Below are positions 27,183 to 36,550 of a stretch of 64,000 nucleotides of DNA, piece by piece. The translations under genes and the position numbers were made by a program. The notes beneath the pieces were generated by a model, which was not told the origin of the DNA, searched no databases, and was given only the letters and a program-made list of their open reading frames with translations. How positions within the stretch are numbered: the first letter of the stretch is position 1; every line of letters starts with the position of its first letter. The stretch lies in contig JAMBOW010000001.1 of NCBI GenBank assembly GCA_023715865.1, positions 1 to 64,000 on the forward strand. The letters are read 5' to 3'. The DNA is from Neobacillus mesonae (GTDB taxonomy: Bacteria > Bacillota > Bacilli > Paenibacillales > Paenibacillaceae).

Positions 27183-27226
27183 AAAAGGCTATTCCAAAGT
27201 TATCTAACTTAGGGATAGCCTTTTAT
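27183..27226. terminator. Bidirectional terminator behind the siderophore operon
   Basis: AAAAGGCTATTCC pairs with GGGATAGCCTTTT; T-rich flanks on both sides suit the operon (+) and the convergent AraC gene (-). Confidence 0.88.
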
Positions 27227-27256
27227 TTATTTCTGGTGATAGAAGTAAGGAAATGA

Positions 27257-28153
27257 TTACGACATATGGCGAGGGCGAAATTGGTTGGGCGACATGCCGG
27301 TCCCTCTTCTAAACTGTCTCGAAAAATGGCTGACTGAATGGAAGCCGAGCCCTGCAGCAATATCCTCCACCGTTCTATTGGTACAGACAAGCATCTCTTT
27401 TGCACGATTCAGCTTTAGCTGGGTCAGATATTTACGAGGAGATACTCCATATATTCGTTGAAAAATTTTTGTGCACTGGCTCCTGCTCATATTTAGCTCC
27501 TCGGCGATTTGTGCAATGGTACCATCTGACGAAACGAGAACTTGGAGTTTTTCTTCGATAAGATGAGCTGAATCTGCCGTATACATTGTTGTGTCCTTTT
27601 GGGTCTCGCGATGGCTAATGTCTTCCTTCATATCAATATTTAGAATTTCATAAATGATTAACAGGATATAGGCTTGCAGCTTAATTCTCTGATTGGCGCT
27701 GAGGGCAATTCTTTTGTCCGTATCAGATGTGTAAGGCGGATGATCAAGTAGACTTGGATTTATATTTTGTTTGATGTCTTTTAATAGGAATGGAAGTTGA
27801 GTAGAAGCTGCGGCGGACGCCTTAAAAAGTATGTATTCAGATTTGCTTAGACGCTTTCTCATTTCATGATCATCAAGATCAAAGTGGATATTGAAAAAGG
27901 TAAAGCCGAAATCTGTTGAAGCATTCTCAATTGCATGCCGAGTTCCGGATCTTATAAAAAACCAATCCCCAGGATTTATGAGGGTTACATCATCGTTAAT
28001 GATAAGCTTGGCCTTGCCTTCCTGGCAGTACAGCACCTCGTATAAATGGTGGTGGTGTTTAGGATAAGTCCATCCGGGAGGTTTATTCCCAAAATGGCAT
28101 CCCGTTATTTGAAGTGTGCTCGTCATATTCGGGTAGATGACATCATGATACAT
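27257..28153 (-). CDS. AraC family regulator with cupin sensor domain
   Basis: A 298-residue regulator. The N-terminal cupin/jelly-roll (about 15-110) shows HHHHLYEVLYCQEG and INPGDWFFIRSGTRHA. The C-terminal double helix-turn-helix (about 195-295) shows IAQIAEELNMSRSQCTKIF and VEDIAAGLGFHSVSHFSRQF. The start at 28153 has GGAAGTGG upstream. The gene is divergent from the GH29 fucosidase gene and its sensor is of the type that binds sugars, so it probably activates that gene. Regulation of the fucosidase is an inference from arrangement only. Confidence 0.92.
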   Translation of the reverse strand: MYHDVIYPNMTSTLQITGCHFGNKPPGWTYPKHHHHLYEVLYCQEGKAKLIINDDVTLINPGDWFFIRSGTRHAIENASTDFGFTFFNIHFDLDDHEMRKRLSKSEYILFKASAAASTQLPFLLKDIKQNINPSLLDHPPYTSDTDKRIALSANQRIKLQAYILLIIYEILNIDMKEDISHRETQKDTTMYTADSAHLIEEKLQVLVSSDGTIAQIAEELNMSRSQCTKIFQRIYGVSPRKYLTQLKLNRAKEMLVCTNRTVEDIAAGLGFHSVSHFSRQFRRGTGMSPNQFRPRHMS

Positions 28154-28289
28154 GGGACCACTTCCTTATCTCTTTTCCTTTCCAACTATACTATAGCAAT
28201 TCGGCACAAATGGTCAAAAACTCGGACGTTTTGTGTATGTAAGCACTCCATTAACGGTTTTATCATTTGATGAGAGAGGATGGGATCAG

Positions 28290-29732
28290 ATGACAGAGGC
28301 AGACTGGATTAAAGCTGCGGCACAAATTATACCGTCTGAACGTCAATGGATGTGGCAGCAAATGGAGTTTTACGCATTTATTCATTTTACGGTAAATACC
28401 TTTACGGATCGGGAATGGGGGCTTGGGGATGAGGATCCGTCACTATTTGATCCTTCCGAGCTTCATGCTGAAGAGTGGGTTGCTGTGTGCAAGTCTGCAG
28501 GAATGAAAGGGCTGATATTAACTTGTAAGCACCATGACGGTTTTTGCTTATGGCCTAGTCGATATACGGATCACACGGTGGCATCAAGTCCATGGAGAAA
28601 CGGAAAAGGAGACCTGGTGAAGGAAGTTGCGGAGGCGTGTCGTAAGGGAAGGATTAAATTTGGTATCTACTTATCTCCATGGGACCGTCATGAAAAAACG
28701 TACGGAGATTCGTCACAGTATAATCTTTTTTTCAAAAACCAGCTGAGGGAGCTGCTTACGAATTATGGAGAACTCTTTTGCGTATGGTTCGATGGAGCTT
28801 GTGGTGAAGGAGCAAATGGAAAAAGACAGATCTATGATTGGGATGGCTATTACGAACTGATACGTACATTGCAGCCGAATGCCGTTATTTCGGTGTGCGG
28901 TCCGGATGTACGTTGGTGCGGGAATGAAGCAGGCTATACCCGTGTAGCCGAATGGAGCGTCGTTCCGGCACATTTGCAGGATAACGAGAAAATACAGGAA
29001 GCCTCCCAGCAGACGGATGATCCCGCTTTTTCAGTAAAGATAAATACACAGGACAGCGATTTAGGCAGCAGAGACGTCATTAGCGCGTATGAACATTTAA
29101 TCTGGTATCCAGCAGAAGTCAACACCTCGATTAGACCGGGATGGTTTTACCATGCTGCAGAAGATAACCAGGTCAAAACAGTTGAAGAACTCTTGAACAT
29201 CTATTATCGCTCGGTTGGCGGCAATGCAAACTTTCTGCTTAATATTCCGCCGGACAAGCGGGGGAATATCCATGAAAATGATGCTGCTCGGCTAGAACAG
29301 CTCGGCAGTGTTCTCTATGATACGTTCCGTGTAAATTTGGCGGAAGAAGCTCTGGTTAGAGCCTCTGAAACGAGGGACGATGATCATAAGGCTGTCCATA
29401 TACTGGATGAGGATCCCGATCATTATTGGTGTCCGTACGAAGGAACGGAAAGAGCATGGATCGAGATGGATTTGCTGGAAGCGAAGACCTTTGACCGGAT
29501 TGTACTTTCAGAGCATATCAGAACAGGGCAGCGAATCGAAAAATTTATACTGGAATATAAAGATGGCAGTGAGTGGCTTGAATTTTACGAGGGTACAGTT
29601 GTTGGGTACAAGCATATCAGCTGTTTTCGTAAGATTACTGCAAGATGGATCAGGCTTCACATTCTTGAATCGCGGTGGTGTCCCCATCTATCTGGATTTG
29701 GTGTTTATTTGAGCCAAGCAGGAAATACATAA
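28290..29732 (+). CDS. GH29 alpha-L-fucosidase
   Basis: A 480-residue glycosidase without signal peptide, therefore probably cytoplasmic. It opens with a (beta/alpha)8 domain carrying the GH29 motifs MEFYAFIHFTVNTFTDREWG, CKHHDGFCLWPS (residues 79-90) and the nucleophile segment CVWFDGACGEG with D168. A C-terminal F5/8C-like beta sandwich (about 355-475) follows. The ATG at 28290 is chosen with GAGAGGATGGG upstream; the open frame extends to a GTG at 28233. It would remove terminal alpha-L-fucose from imported oligosaccharides, and its companion downstream is a TIM-barrel isomerase 61 bp away. Confidence 0.9.
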   Translation: MTEADWIKAAAQIIPSERQWMWQQMEFYAFIHFTVNTFTDREWGLGDEDPSLFDPSELHAEEWVAVCKSAGMKGLILTCKHHDGFCLWPSRYTDHTVASSPWRNGKGDLVKEVAEACRKGRIKFGIYLSPWDRHEKTYGDSSQYNLFFKNQLRELLTNYGELFCVWFDGACGEGANGKRQIYDWDGYYELIRTLQPNAVISVCGPDVRWCGNEAGYTRVAEWSVVPAHLQDNEKIQEASQQTDDPAFSVKINTQDSDLGSRDVISAYEHLIWYPAEVNTSIRPGWFYHAAEDNQVKTVEELLNIYYRSVGGNANFLLNIPPDKRGNIHENDAARLEQLGSVLYDTFRVNLAEEALVRASETRDDDHKAVHILDEDPDHYWCPYEGTERAWIEMDLLEAKTFDRIVLSEHIRTGQRIEKFILEYKDGSEWLEFYEGTVVGYKHISCFRKITARWIRLHILESRWCPHLSGFGVYLSQAGNT

Positions 29733-29793
29733 CGACCGTTTACCAGTATGCCGCTTTAACGGATCTTAATTTTGACACAGGGAGATGAAACTA

Positions 29794-30666
29794 ATGAAAC
29801 TTGGTCTAAGTACGTATAGCTTACTCAATGCGCTGAACGCAGGAGAAATGACAGTATTGGACATTATTGATTGGATCGCCGAAAATGGTGGTGATCACAT
29901 GGAATTAGTACCATACGGTTATACTGTGGTGGATAATTATGAATTATCTGATGCCATTCGCATGAGGGCTCTATCTGCAGGGATTGAACTGTCCAACTAC
30001 TCCATGCCTGCCAACTTTGTTCAGGAAACAGATGAGGCCTTTGATGAGGAAATAGAAAGGGTTAAAAAGCATGTAGATGTAGTCCACCGCATGGGGATCA
30101 GACATATGCGCCATGATGTAACAGCATTTACGCTGCCGAAGGAAAAAACAACTATTGCTTGGTTTGAGGAAAATTTGCCCCTAATGGTTAGAGGCAGTCA
30201 AATGATTGCAGATTATGCAGCTCAGTTCGGAATAACAACCACCATTGAAAATCATGGGTTCTGCGTACAGGCAAGCGACCGTGTTCAACGAGTGCTTCAG
30301 GCGGTTGACCGCCCTAACTTCAAGACGACGCTTGATGTAGGTAACTTTATGTGCGTGGATGAAGATCCGATTATTGGGGTAATGAACAATCTTCCTCATG
30401 CTTCATTAATTCACTTTAAAGATTTCTATTTCCGTCCCTTTGATGAGCATCCAGGGGAAGGCAAATGGTTTACTACAACGAATGGAAATTTTCTGCGCGG
30501 TGCCATTGTTGGGCATGGGGATATACCCATCAGGAAAATTGTTAAGCTGATTAAGTCATCCGGCTATGACGGGAATATCACGATTGAGTTTGAGGGAATG
30601 GAAGAGTGCAGGGAAGCCTCAAAGATTGCGATGAATAATATGCGCCGCTTATGGAATGAGGCTTGA
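29794..30666 (+). CDS. Sugar phosphate isomerase/epimerase-like TIM-barrel protein
   Basis: A 290-residue AP-endonuclease-2-like TIM barrel. Metal-ligand positions typical of the family are seen in TTIENHG, TTLDVGNF, LIHFKDF and ITIEFEGMEEC. The ATG at 29794 is preferred over 29785 because AGGGAGATG then serves as ribosome binding site. It follows the fucosidase gene by 61 bp in the same direction and ends before a strong terminator. Members act on keto-sugars, inositols or 3-keto-glycosides, and the substrate cannot be assigned here. Confidence 0.88.
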   Translation: MKLGLSTYSLLNALNAGEMTVLDIIDWIAENGGDHMELVPYGYTVVDNYELSDAIRMRALSAGIELSNYSMPANFVQETDEAFDEEIERVKKHVDVVHRMGIRHMRHDVTAFTLPKEKTTIAWFEENLPLMVRGSQMIADYAAQFGITTTIENHGFCVQASDRVQRVLQAVDRPNFKTTLDVGNFMCVDEDPIIGVMNNLPHASLIHFKDFYFRPFDEHPGEGKWFTTTNGNFLRGAIVGHGDIPIRKIVKLIKSSGYDGNITIEFEGMEECREASKIAMNNMRRLWNEA

Positions 30667-30719
30667 TTGAGTTTTGATTGAGGCTTGTAAAATGGTGCTC
30701 CTTTTGCACTTTTCATATA

Positions 30720-30757
30720 AGGGACACTGCGCTGATGTGCAGTGTCCCTAATTTTTA
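30720..30757 (+). terminator. Terminator of the fucosidase-isomerase unit
   Basis: AGGGACACTGC pairs perfectly with GCAGTGTCCCT, then AATTTTTATT. Confidence 0.93.
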
Positions 30758-30891
30758 TTGGCACTGAATATCCATCTTAGCATGTTGTTTATAAATCATT
30801 TTCGGTATCTGCATCTAATTCAATAAGGAAAAGTTTGTAAATCACTATATAATTACATGATGGGACTCTTTATAAATTAGGAGGGAAGCAG

Positions 30892-32157
30892 ATGTCTTTT
30901 GTAAGAGACAGGTTGGAGGATTATATAAATAAGTATGTAGAATTATGGGGTTTTTTTGGCGTAATTCAAGTTATCCAGAAAGGTGAGATGCTTTTCAACA
31001 GAGCATACGGTTATGCAAATATCGAGCATGGAATTAAAAATGATATAAATTCGTGTTTTTCAATTGCCTCTTTGTCAAAGCAATTTACAGCCTTTGCGAT
31101 TATGCTCCTCTATGAAAAGGAAATGCTGGAACTTGATAAATCTGCTCAATTATATCTTTCAGATGACTTGAGGATTGACGAATCAATTACAATTCATCAT
31201 TTGCTCTCACATACTTCGGGACTGCCCAATTTTTATAATTTTGAAAATGATTTTTTTGGCGAATACAACAGAATGGAATTTTCACGGAACGAGTTCTTTC
31301 AAAAATTTATCAATAAAAAGCCTTCAAATTCACCGGGTTCGGTCTATGACTATAACAATGCAAACTATAACTTGCTGGCATGGATTGTAGAGCATGTTTC
31401 AGGAGAGAGTTATGACACTTTTATCCGAGAGAATATATTTCGACCTTTACATATGATAAATACTGACGTTGATGATGGACGTAAAACGATCAGAAACAAA
31501 TCATCCAACTATACAATAGACTTTGAGACAACAACCAAATCTCCTTATCATAATGAGAAATTTAGTATAGGTGCAGGTGCTATCGTATCAAACAGTGAAG
31601 ATTTGCATAAGTGGTATGCGTGTTTAAGGGATAGAAGAATCTTGTCGGGGCATTCATACGCCAGGTTTTTCAACAAGAATAAAAATAGCTACTGTTATGG
31701 GCTTGAGTATCATCATGTATATGGAACAGACCGATATGCTCATGGAGGGGACCACTTAGGGGTAAGCACTTATATGCAAAACTTCTTTGCTGAAGATCTC
31801 TGTATCATTATCCTTTCCAATAACGAAGCGATTGATCAGTACCGATTGGGAAATTCCATTTCCGATATTCTGCATCATGTTGATGTGGCTAATCCTGAGA
31901 AGCATCATGAGTTCCCTATGAGCAAAAAGAAGCTGCAAGAGTACGTTGGAGCATACTTGAAGGACAAGATCGAAATTGAATTCGTTAATAGCAAATTATA
32001 TTTGACCAGATTCTCGGGCAATCTACATATTGAAATCTATCCTGTAGGTGAGGGGAGATTTGTCCGAAGGTACTCAGATCAGACCCATCCTTATGTTATT
32101 GATACCAATGATAAGGGGATAATGACATTTTTCGGGTATCCCAAGAGTGAAACTTAA
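30892..32157 (+). CDS. Cytoplasmic serine hydrolase of the beta-lactamase/PBP fold
   Basis: A 421-residue member of the class C beta-lactamase/esterase EstB-type family. Catalytic signs are SLSK (S60, K63), the YNN tyrosine motif in DYNNANY, and the HGGD triad replacing KTG. A C-terminal region of about 80 residues forms a lipocalin-like beta domain often appended in this family. There is no signal peptide, unlike the serine hydrolase at 55588. GC content and style look more AT-rich than the neighbours. It is preceded by AGGAGGGAAG and stands alone. It could be an esterase, a D-amino-peptidase or a peptide hydrolase. Confidence 0.88.
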   Translation: MSFVRDRLEDYINKYVELWGFFGVIQVIQKGEMLFNRAYGYANIEHGIKNDINSCFSIASLSKQFTAFAIMLLYEKEMLELDKSAQLYLSDDLRIDESITIHHLLSHTSGLPNFYNFENDFFGEYNRMEFSRNEFFQKFINKKPSNSPGSVYDYNNANYNLLAWIVEHVSGESYDTFIRENIFRPLHMINTDVDDGRKTIRNKSSNYTIDFETTTKSPYHNEKFSIGAGAIVSNSEDLHKWYACLRDRRILSGHSYARFFNKNKNSYCYGLEYHHVYGTDRYAHGGDHLGVSTYMQNFFAEDLCIIILSNNEAIDQYRLGNSISDILHHVDVANPEKHHEFPMSKKKLQEYVGAYLKDKIEIEFVNSKLYLTRFSGNLHIEIYPVGEGRFVRRYSDQTHPYVIDTNDKGIMTFFGYPKSET

Positions 32158-32261
32158 GCAAATTTCTCGAGGTATTGCAGTTATAGAGATGCTTTGAATA
32201 GGCATTGTGACAGATAGATGTAATCTATAGAAATGAAGTAAACTAACAAATTATAAGTAAC

Positions 32262-32290
32262 TTGACAAAACTCTGTAACAGGAGTAGCAT
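32262..32290 (+). promoter_or_regulatory. Putative sigma-A promoter of the SDR gene
   Basis: TTGACA (32262-32267), 17 bases, TAGCAT (32285-32290). A perfect 7-bp inverted repeat TGGATTA-CAT-TAATCCA follows at 32322-32338 inside the leader and could be an operator. Confidence 0.6.
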
Positions 32291-32415
32291 TAATTGTGTC
32301 AGATATATGGCGAGACCCTTTTGGATTACATTAATCCAGTTCTTTCTGGAGAAAATATATATAACAACAAGAGTTCCGCCCGAAATTATACTTAGCTGAA
32401 AATGGAGGAATCATC

Positions 32416-33159
32416 ATGACGAATTTACAAGGAAAAGTAGCCATCATTACAGGCGGAGCATCCGGTATTGGTTTAGCAACCGTCAAAGCATTTCTTGAAA
32501 AAGGAGCGAAGGTTGTCATTGCCGATTACAATGAAGAGCACGGAAAAAGTGCAGAGAAAGAATTAAAGCAATCCTATAATGACGTTTTGTTCGTAAAAGT
32601 AAACGTAGCTGATGAGAAGCAAGTGGAAAGCCTGGTAGCTGAAACAGTTAAACAATTTGGTAAACTTGATGTTATCTTTAATAATGCGGGTATTGGTGTT
32701 CAAAAACCTTCACATGAATTAACAGATGAAGATTACAAACGAGTGATATCAATTAACCAAGACGGCGTATTTTACGGTTCGAAATATGCTATCCGCGAAA
32801 TGCTGAAAAATGGTGGAGGATCTATCATTAATACTTCATCCATTCTGGGATCCGTCGGAGAGCCAACTTCTATGCCGTATGCAGCAAGTAAAGGTGCTGT
32901 TAACCAAATCACTAAATCTCTCGCTTTGGAATATGCGGATCGTAACATTCGTGTCAATGCCGTGGCTCCTGGATTTATCGAGAGCGGTATGGTAAATAAA
33001 GAGGCATTGGGTGAGTTTTATGATGGCTTGGTTGCCAAACATCCATTGGGACGCCTGGGCAAACCAGAAGAAATAGCTCACGCTGTAGTATTCTTGGCTG
33101 AAAATGATTTTGTTACCGGAACTACCGTATTTGTAGACGGCGGATACCTTGCTAAATAA
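32416..33159 (+). CDS. Short-chain dehydrogenase/reductase (classical SDR)
   Basis: A 247-residue classical SDR with the cofactor motif TGGASGIG (residues 12-19), NNAG (89-92), the catalytic serine near 141-142 (INTSSILG) and YAASK with Y155 and K159. An aspartate at the end of strand 2 (VIADYN) suggests NAD use. The C-terminus (VTGTTVFVDGGYLAK) is typical of 3-oxoacyl-ACP-reductase/glucose-dehydrogenase-like members. It is monocistronic with its own promoter and terminator. Substrate unknown; a sugar or a secondary alcohol is plausible. Confidence 0.92.
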   Translation: MTNLQGKVAIITGGASGIGLATVKAFLEKGAKVVIADYNEEHGKSAEKELKQSYNDVLFVKVNVADEKQVESLVAETVKQFGKLDVIFNNAGIGVQKPSHELTDEDYKRVISINQDGVFYGSKYAIREMLKNGGGSIINTSSILGSVGEPTSMPYAASKGAVNQITKSLALEYADRNIRVNAVAPGFIESGMVNKEALGEFYDGLVAKHPLGRLGKPEEIAHAVVFLAENDFVTGTTVFVDGGYLAK

Positions 33160-33180
33160 CAGCTGGTTTAATGTATTAGA

Positions 33181-33218
33181 AAAGAGGTTCATGACTTGTT
33201 CATGAGCCTCTTTTTTAT
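33181..33218 (+). terminator. Terminator of the SDR gene
   Basis: AAAGAGGTTCATGA pairs with TCATGAGCCTCTTT (one mismatch), then T-rich sequence. Confidence 0.93.
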
Positions 33219-33257
33219 TTATAGCTGAGCATTGAATGAACAGATAATTATTATTTC

Positions 33258-33305
33258 TTGACAGTTCAATGATTGTGTCCTATAAATAAAATAACTTTAT
33301 AAAGT
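33258..33305 (+). promoter_or_regulatory. Promoter and palindromic operator of the ROK-MFS operon
   Basis: TTGACA (33258-33263), 17 bases, TATAAA (33281-33286). A perfect 12-bp palindrome ACTTTATAAAGT at 33294-33305 lies at the likely transcription start. Its flanks are also near-symmetric (AATAAAaTA on the left, TATaTTTATT on the right), the kind of AT-rich dyad bound by ROK/NagC/XylR repressors. Autoregulation by the ROK protein is an inference. Confidence 0.75.
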
Positions 33306-33336
33306 ATATTTATTAAGTGAAGAGAGGGGGGATATT

Positions 33337-34341
33337 ATGAAAAAGGCTGACGCATATTCAATGAAACAAATTAATTTGAATTTACTGTGGCGTGTAATGA
33401 AGCAGTGCGGTTCAGCAACGAAACCTCAGCTGGCAAGTATGACTGGACTCAGTGTTGTGACCATTAATTCCTTAGTTAAAGACTTGGTTGAAACCGGGGA
33501 GCTCATTGAAGATGAGATTACAGCGTCAAACGGAGGCCGGCCAGCACTCACTTACAGATTCAATTATGATTTTAGTCTTGCACTCGTTATCCATATGAAC
33601 GAGCAACAGGGGAAGGATGTTGTTAATGCGAGCGTAGTTAATCTCAACGAAGAGGTGTTGAAGCAGGAAAAGTACTCTTATCTTGCTTTTGAGTTATCTT
33701 CGCTCATTCATCTGATCGATCAAATACTAATCGAGTATCATTCGATTAAAGTAATCGGCATTGGAATTCCCGGCCAATCTGTAGATGGAGTGATCACAGT
33801 TACAAGCCACGGGCCACTGCATGGAATGCGATTGATGGAAGAGATCAAGACTGCATTCGGATTACCAGTAATCTTGGAGAACGATGTAAATGCAGCGATT
33901 AGTGGATACGCTTACCGTGCAGATCTACCTGATGATCTGTGTATAGCTGGCATTTATTTTCCGGAAAAGTATCCTCCCGGAATGGGCATTTTTTTGGATG
34001 GAAAAGTGATTAAGGGGAAGAAAGGAATGGCTGGGGAAATTAAGTTTCTCCCGATTCATGTGGATTGGCTGCAGCCTTTAAACGGAGAGGTATTTACGGA
34101 GATTGCCTGCCGTGTATTACAAAGTGTCAATGCAGTACTTGCGCCTGATCAAATTGTAATTTACAAGGAACAGCTCGATCATGATGAATTCATAAATGCA
34201 TGGAATAAGTATGTGCTGATTCATGATTTCCCTTCTTGCCCTGAAATCGTTCTAATTCCTACCGTTGATGAGGATTTTGTTGCAGGGATGAAATGGCTCA
34301 CCCTGAAGGAATTGGAACCAAAACATCTGGAGTTTAAATAA
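33337..34341 (+). CDS. ROK family transcriptional repressor
   Basis: A 334-residue regulator with an N-terminal winged helix (LLWRVMKQCGSATKPQLA, SVVTINSLVKDLVETGELI, then NGGRPAL) and a C-terminal ROK sugar-sensing domain (GIGIPGQSVDG, LENDVNAAISGYAY, GKKGMAGEIKF). The cysteine-rich zinc motif CxCGxxGCxE of typical ROK proteins is missing, as is the usual kinase-like GTGIG. It is therefore probably a regulator without sugar kinase activity. The start has GAGAGGGGGG upstream. The MFS gene begins 27 bp downstream, so the ligand is probably the sugar the MFS protein carries. Confidence 0.9.
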   Translation: MKKADAYSMKQINLNLLWRVMKQCGSATKPQLASMTGLSVVTINSLVKDLVETGELIEDEITASNGGRPALTYRFNYDFSLALVIHMNEQQGKDVVNASVVNLNEEVLKQEKYSYLAFELSSLIHLIDQILIEYHSIKVIGIGIPGQSVDGVITVTSHGPLHGMRLMEEIKTAFGLPVILENDVNAAISGYAYRADLPDDLCIAGIYFPEKYPPGMGIFLDGKVIKGKKGMAGEIKFLPIHVDWLQPLNGEVFTEIACRVLQSVNAVLAPDQIVIYKEQLDHDEFINAWNKYVLIHDFPSCPEIVLIPTVDEDFVAGMKWLTLKELEPKHLEFK

Positions 34342-34367
34342 AGTCAGCTATAGAGAGGATTGAAAAA

Positions 34368-35582
34368 ATGGCAACATGGTTTTTAGTCATCATCTATCTA
34401 GCATTTATTAGCTTAGGGCTGCCGGATTCAATGCTGGGAGCAGCTTGGCCTGTTATGCAGCCTGAAATTGGGGCTTCCTTCGAAGCAGCGGGTTTACTGT
34501 CCATGATTGTGGCCGCCGGAACTATTGTCTCCAGTCTTGCAAGCGGCACTTTAATTCAAGCATTCGGAACAGGCAAGATTACTTTATTCAGCTGCTTCTT
34601 GACTGCAGGTGCACTGATTGGATTTTCATTTGCACCTTCTCTCGTATGGCTGATCATTCTGGCTATTCCGCTTGGATTAGGGGCAGGTGCTGTTGATTCA
34701 GCATTGAATCACTATGTGGCAACACATTATAAAGCGCATCATATGAGCTGGCTTCATTGTTTTTGGGGGATTGGAGCAACAGGCGGTCCCATCATTATGT
34801 CGTACTATATTTCGGAGCAAAACTCTTGGCGAGACGGATACTTCGCCGTATCCATCATCCAGTTTAGTCTAGTACTTTTATTGTTTGTTACACTCCCATT
34901 GTGGAAAAAGGTAGCTTTGCTGCACCAATCGGAGAAGTCCAAGAATTTAGTAGATGATAGTCATCCTCATCAAGCAGAGACACTACAAGCCCCTTCGAAA
35001 CATCCGCTTCGTATCAGAGGGGTGAGGTTTACATTGATCGCCTTTTTGTTCTATTGCGGTGTTGAGATGACTGTGGGTTTATGGGGAGCGAGTTATCTGG
35101 TTGGGGAACGAAATATAACAGCGGATACCGCTGCAGCATGGATTTCCTTATACTATGGAGGAATTACCGTTGGCCGTTTTATTACCGGTTTCATTACACT
35201 TAAAGTAAGCAATCGAGTGCTTATACTCGCAGGTCAGCTGATTGCAATTGCTGGGGGCGCACTTTTGCTGTTGCCGCTTCCGAATGCTTTCCTGTTTGTT
35301 GGACTGATCCTGATTGGTCTTGGCTTTGCACCGATTTATCCCGGGTTCATTCATGAGACACCTACAAGGTTTGGTAAAGAGAATGCTGCCAAATTGATAG
35401 GCTATCAGATGGCAGTGGCGTATACTGGGACGACTTTTCTCCCGCCGCTGTTTGGGTTAACGGCTTCAGCCTTCGGCATCGGCTTGTTTCCTGTTGTTGT
35501 TCTACTGTTTACTGTCCTCATGCTCATTAGCTCGGAGAGAGTCAATAAGGTAATAGGTAATAAAAGCCAAGAATTAACTTAA
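34368..35582 (+). CDS. MFS transporter, probable sugar permease
   Basis: A 404-residue, 12-helix major facilitator protein. The start (FISLGLPDSMLGAAWPVM) and the loops resemble the FucP/FHS-like and YfkF-like sugar or metabolite transporters, not drug exporters. A histidine-containing cytoplasmic loop (about 185-215) separates the two six-helix halves. It is second gene in the operon led by the ROK regulator. ROK control and this subclass both point to uptake or efflux of a monosaccharide, inferred rather than shown. Confidence 0.88.
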   Translation: MATWFLVIIYLAFISLGLPDSMLGAAWPVMQPEIGASFEAAGLLSMIVAAGTIVSSLASGTLIQAFGTGKITLFSCFLTAGALIGFSFAPSLVWLIILAIPLGLGAGAVDSALNHYVATHYKAHHMSWLHCFWGIGATGGPIIMSYYISEQNSWRDGYFAVSIIQFSLVLLLFVTLPLWKKVALLHQSEKSKNLVDDSHPHQAETLQAPSKHPLRIRGVRFTLIAFLFYCGVEMTVGLWGASYLVGERNITADTAAAWISLYYGGITVGRFITGFITLKVSNRVLILAGQLIAIAGGALLLLPLPNAFLFVGLILIGLGFAPIYPGFIHETPTRFGKENAAKLIGYQMAVAYTGTTFLPPLFGLTASAFGIGLFPVVVLLFTVLMLISSERVNKVIGNKSQELT

Positions 35583-35684
35583 GTATTGGCGACAGTTTTG
35601 AGTATTGGAGAAATGATGTTTTGGAATTGGAGCAATCTTAATCCATTTTGCTGAATAAAAACTAACTGTAGTTTTTATAAATAA

Positions 35685-35945
35685 GAGAGACCGATTCAAT
35701 CAGGACACGGTTTAGATGCACATGCTATAGCAGTGAATAAGAGCAATGGAGAAGCTGTGCCTCTTAAATTTGTTAATAATGCTAAAACAACCAATACAAT
35801 AAACTATTCTATAGATCAGTTTCCGGTAAATGAAAATAATGCATTAAAGGTGATACCTGGTACATCCGCCGGTATATCTGAAGCAAACGCAGTCACGACT
35901 TCTTATAGATTGGATTTAGTCAATCGATATTTTATCCCTGAATAA
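35685..35945 (+). pseudogene. Remnant of an unidentified gene (C-terminal fragment)
   Basis: An open frame bounded upstream by a stop at 35682 with no ATG and no ribosome binding site before the only GTG (35733). The product has a beta-rich look (AVPLKFVNNAKTTNTINYS, LDLVNRYFIPE) and no recognised family. It ends exactly in front of a strong terminator at 35944, as the 3' end of a real gene would. I read it as the tail of a gene that lost its 5' part. A short functional peptide from the GTG is possible but less likely. Confidence 0.4.
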
Positions 35946-35987
35946 AAGGATGCACTTCTCAGATGGTTCGGAAGTGCATCCTTTTAT
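35944..35987 (+). terminator. Strong terminator behind the gene remnant
   Basis: AAAAGGATGCACTTC pairs perfectly with GAAGTGCATCCTTTT around a 12-base loop. A/T runs on both sides allow bidirectional action. Confidence 0.92.
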
Positions 35988-36337
35988 GTTAGATCTAGTA
36001 CAGTTAGTACTGCCTTTAGCAAGCTGTTTCTTACTCTGCATCTTTTAAAAAAATATGCTGCAGTATTTATTTTCGCTTGATCATCTCATGGGAATAATTT
36101 TCCTTCAGCCATTCTATATTTTAATGTGTCTGCCTGGCTTGAGAAACTAGATCGCTTCTATACACTCAGATTCTAATATACATAAACCCGTATTACGCAT
36201 ATATGTTATTTCTTGACATTTTATTAAAATCTATTAAACTGTTGTTATTCAACGAATGGGAGGATTCACCATCCAATTAGTGAGAGACAAATTTTTAATG
36301 GTTTTTGGTGCGTACTCCTCTATGAAATGAGGATAAT
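35988..36337. other. AT-rich intergenic region with a candidate promoter
   Basis: About 350 bases without a credible gene. TTGACA at 36213-36218 with TAAACT at 36235-36240 (16-base spacer) is a candidate promoter for the small membrane gene at 36338. A 24-codon frame from ATG 36254 lacks supporting features. Nothing else is recognisable. Confidence 0.45.
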
Positions 36338-36496
36338 ATGGATAGGATCGGCATAGCCATCGCAATACTTTCTTTTTTGATACTATTAATGGTTCCCTTT
36401 GGGATGCTAATACTTTATTATCATTTGTTCCTGGTCGGCGGTATCGTTATTCTAAAACTGATAGAAATGCTTGAAAAGAGAATGCGGAAGAAATAG
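36338..36496 (+). CDS. Small membrane protein (52 residues)
   Basis: A short gene with ATG at 36338 behind ATGAGGATA and a stop at 36494-36496. The product begins MDRIGIAIAILSFLILLMV, has one long or two closely spaced hydrophobic helices (about 4-40) and ends in a strongly basic tail (EKRMRKK), so it is probably a membrane peptide with the tail in the cytoplasm. I recognise no family. A candidate promoter lies about 100 bases upstream and the DUF3841-like gene starts 55 bp downstream. Confidence 0.55.
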   Translation: MDRIGIAIAILSFLILLMVPFGMLILYYHLFLVGGIVILKLIEMLEKRMRKK

Positions 36497-36550
36497 CTTT
36501 GTTGAGATCTCGATGTACCTCAGCCTTTAACTCGAAGGGAAGACACCTAG

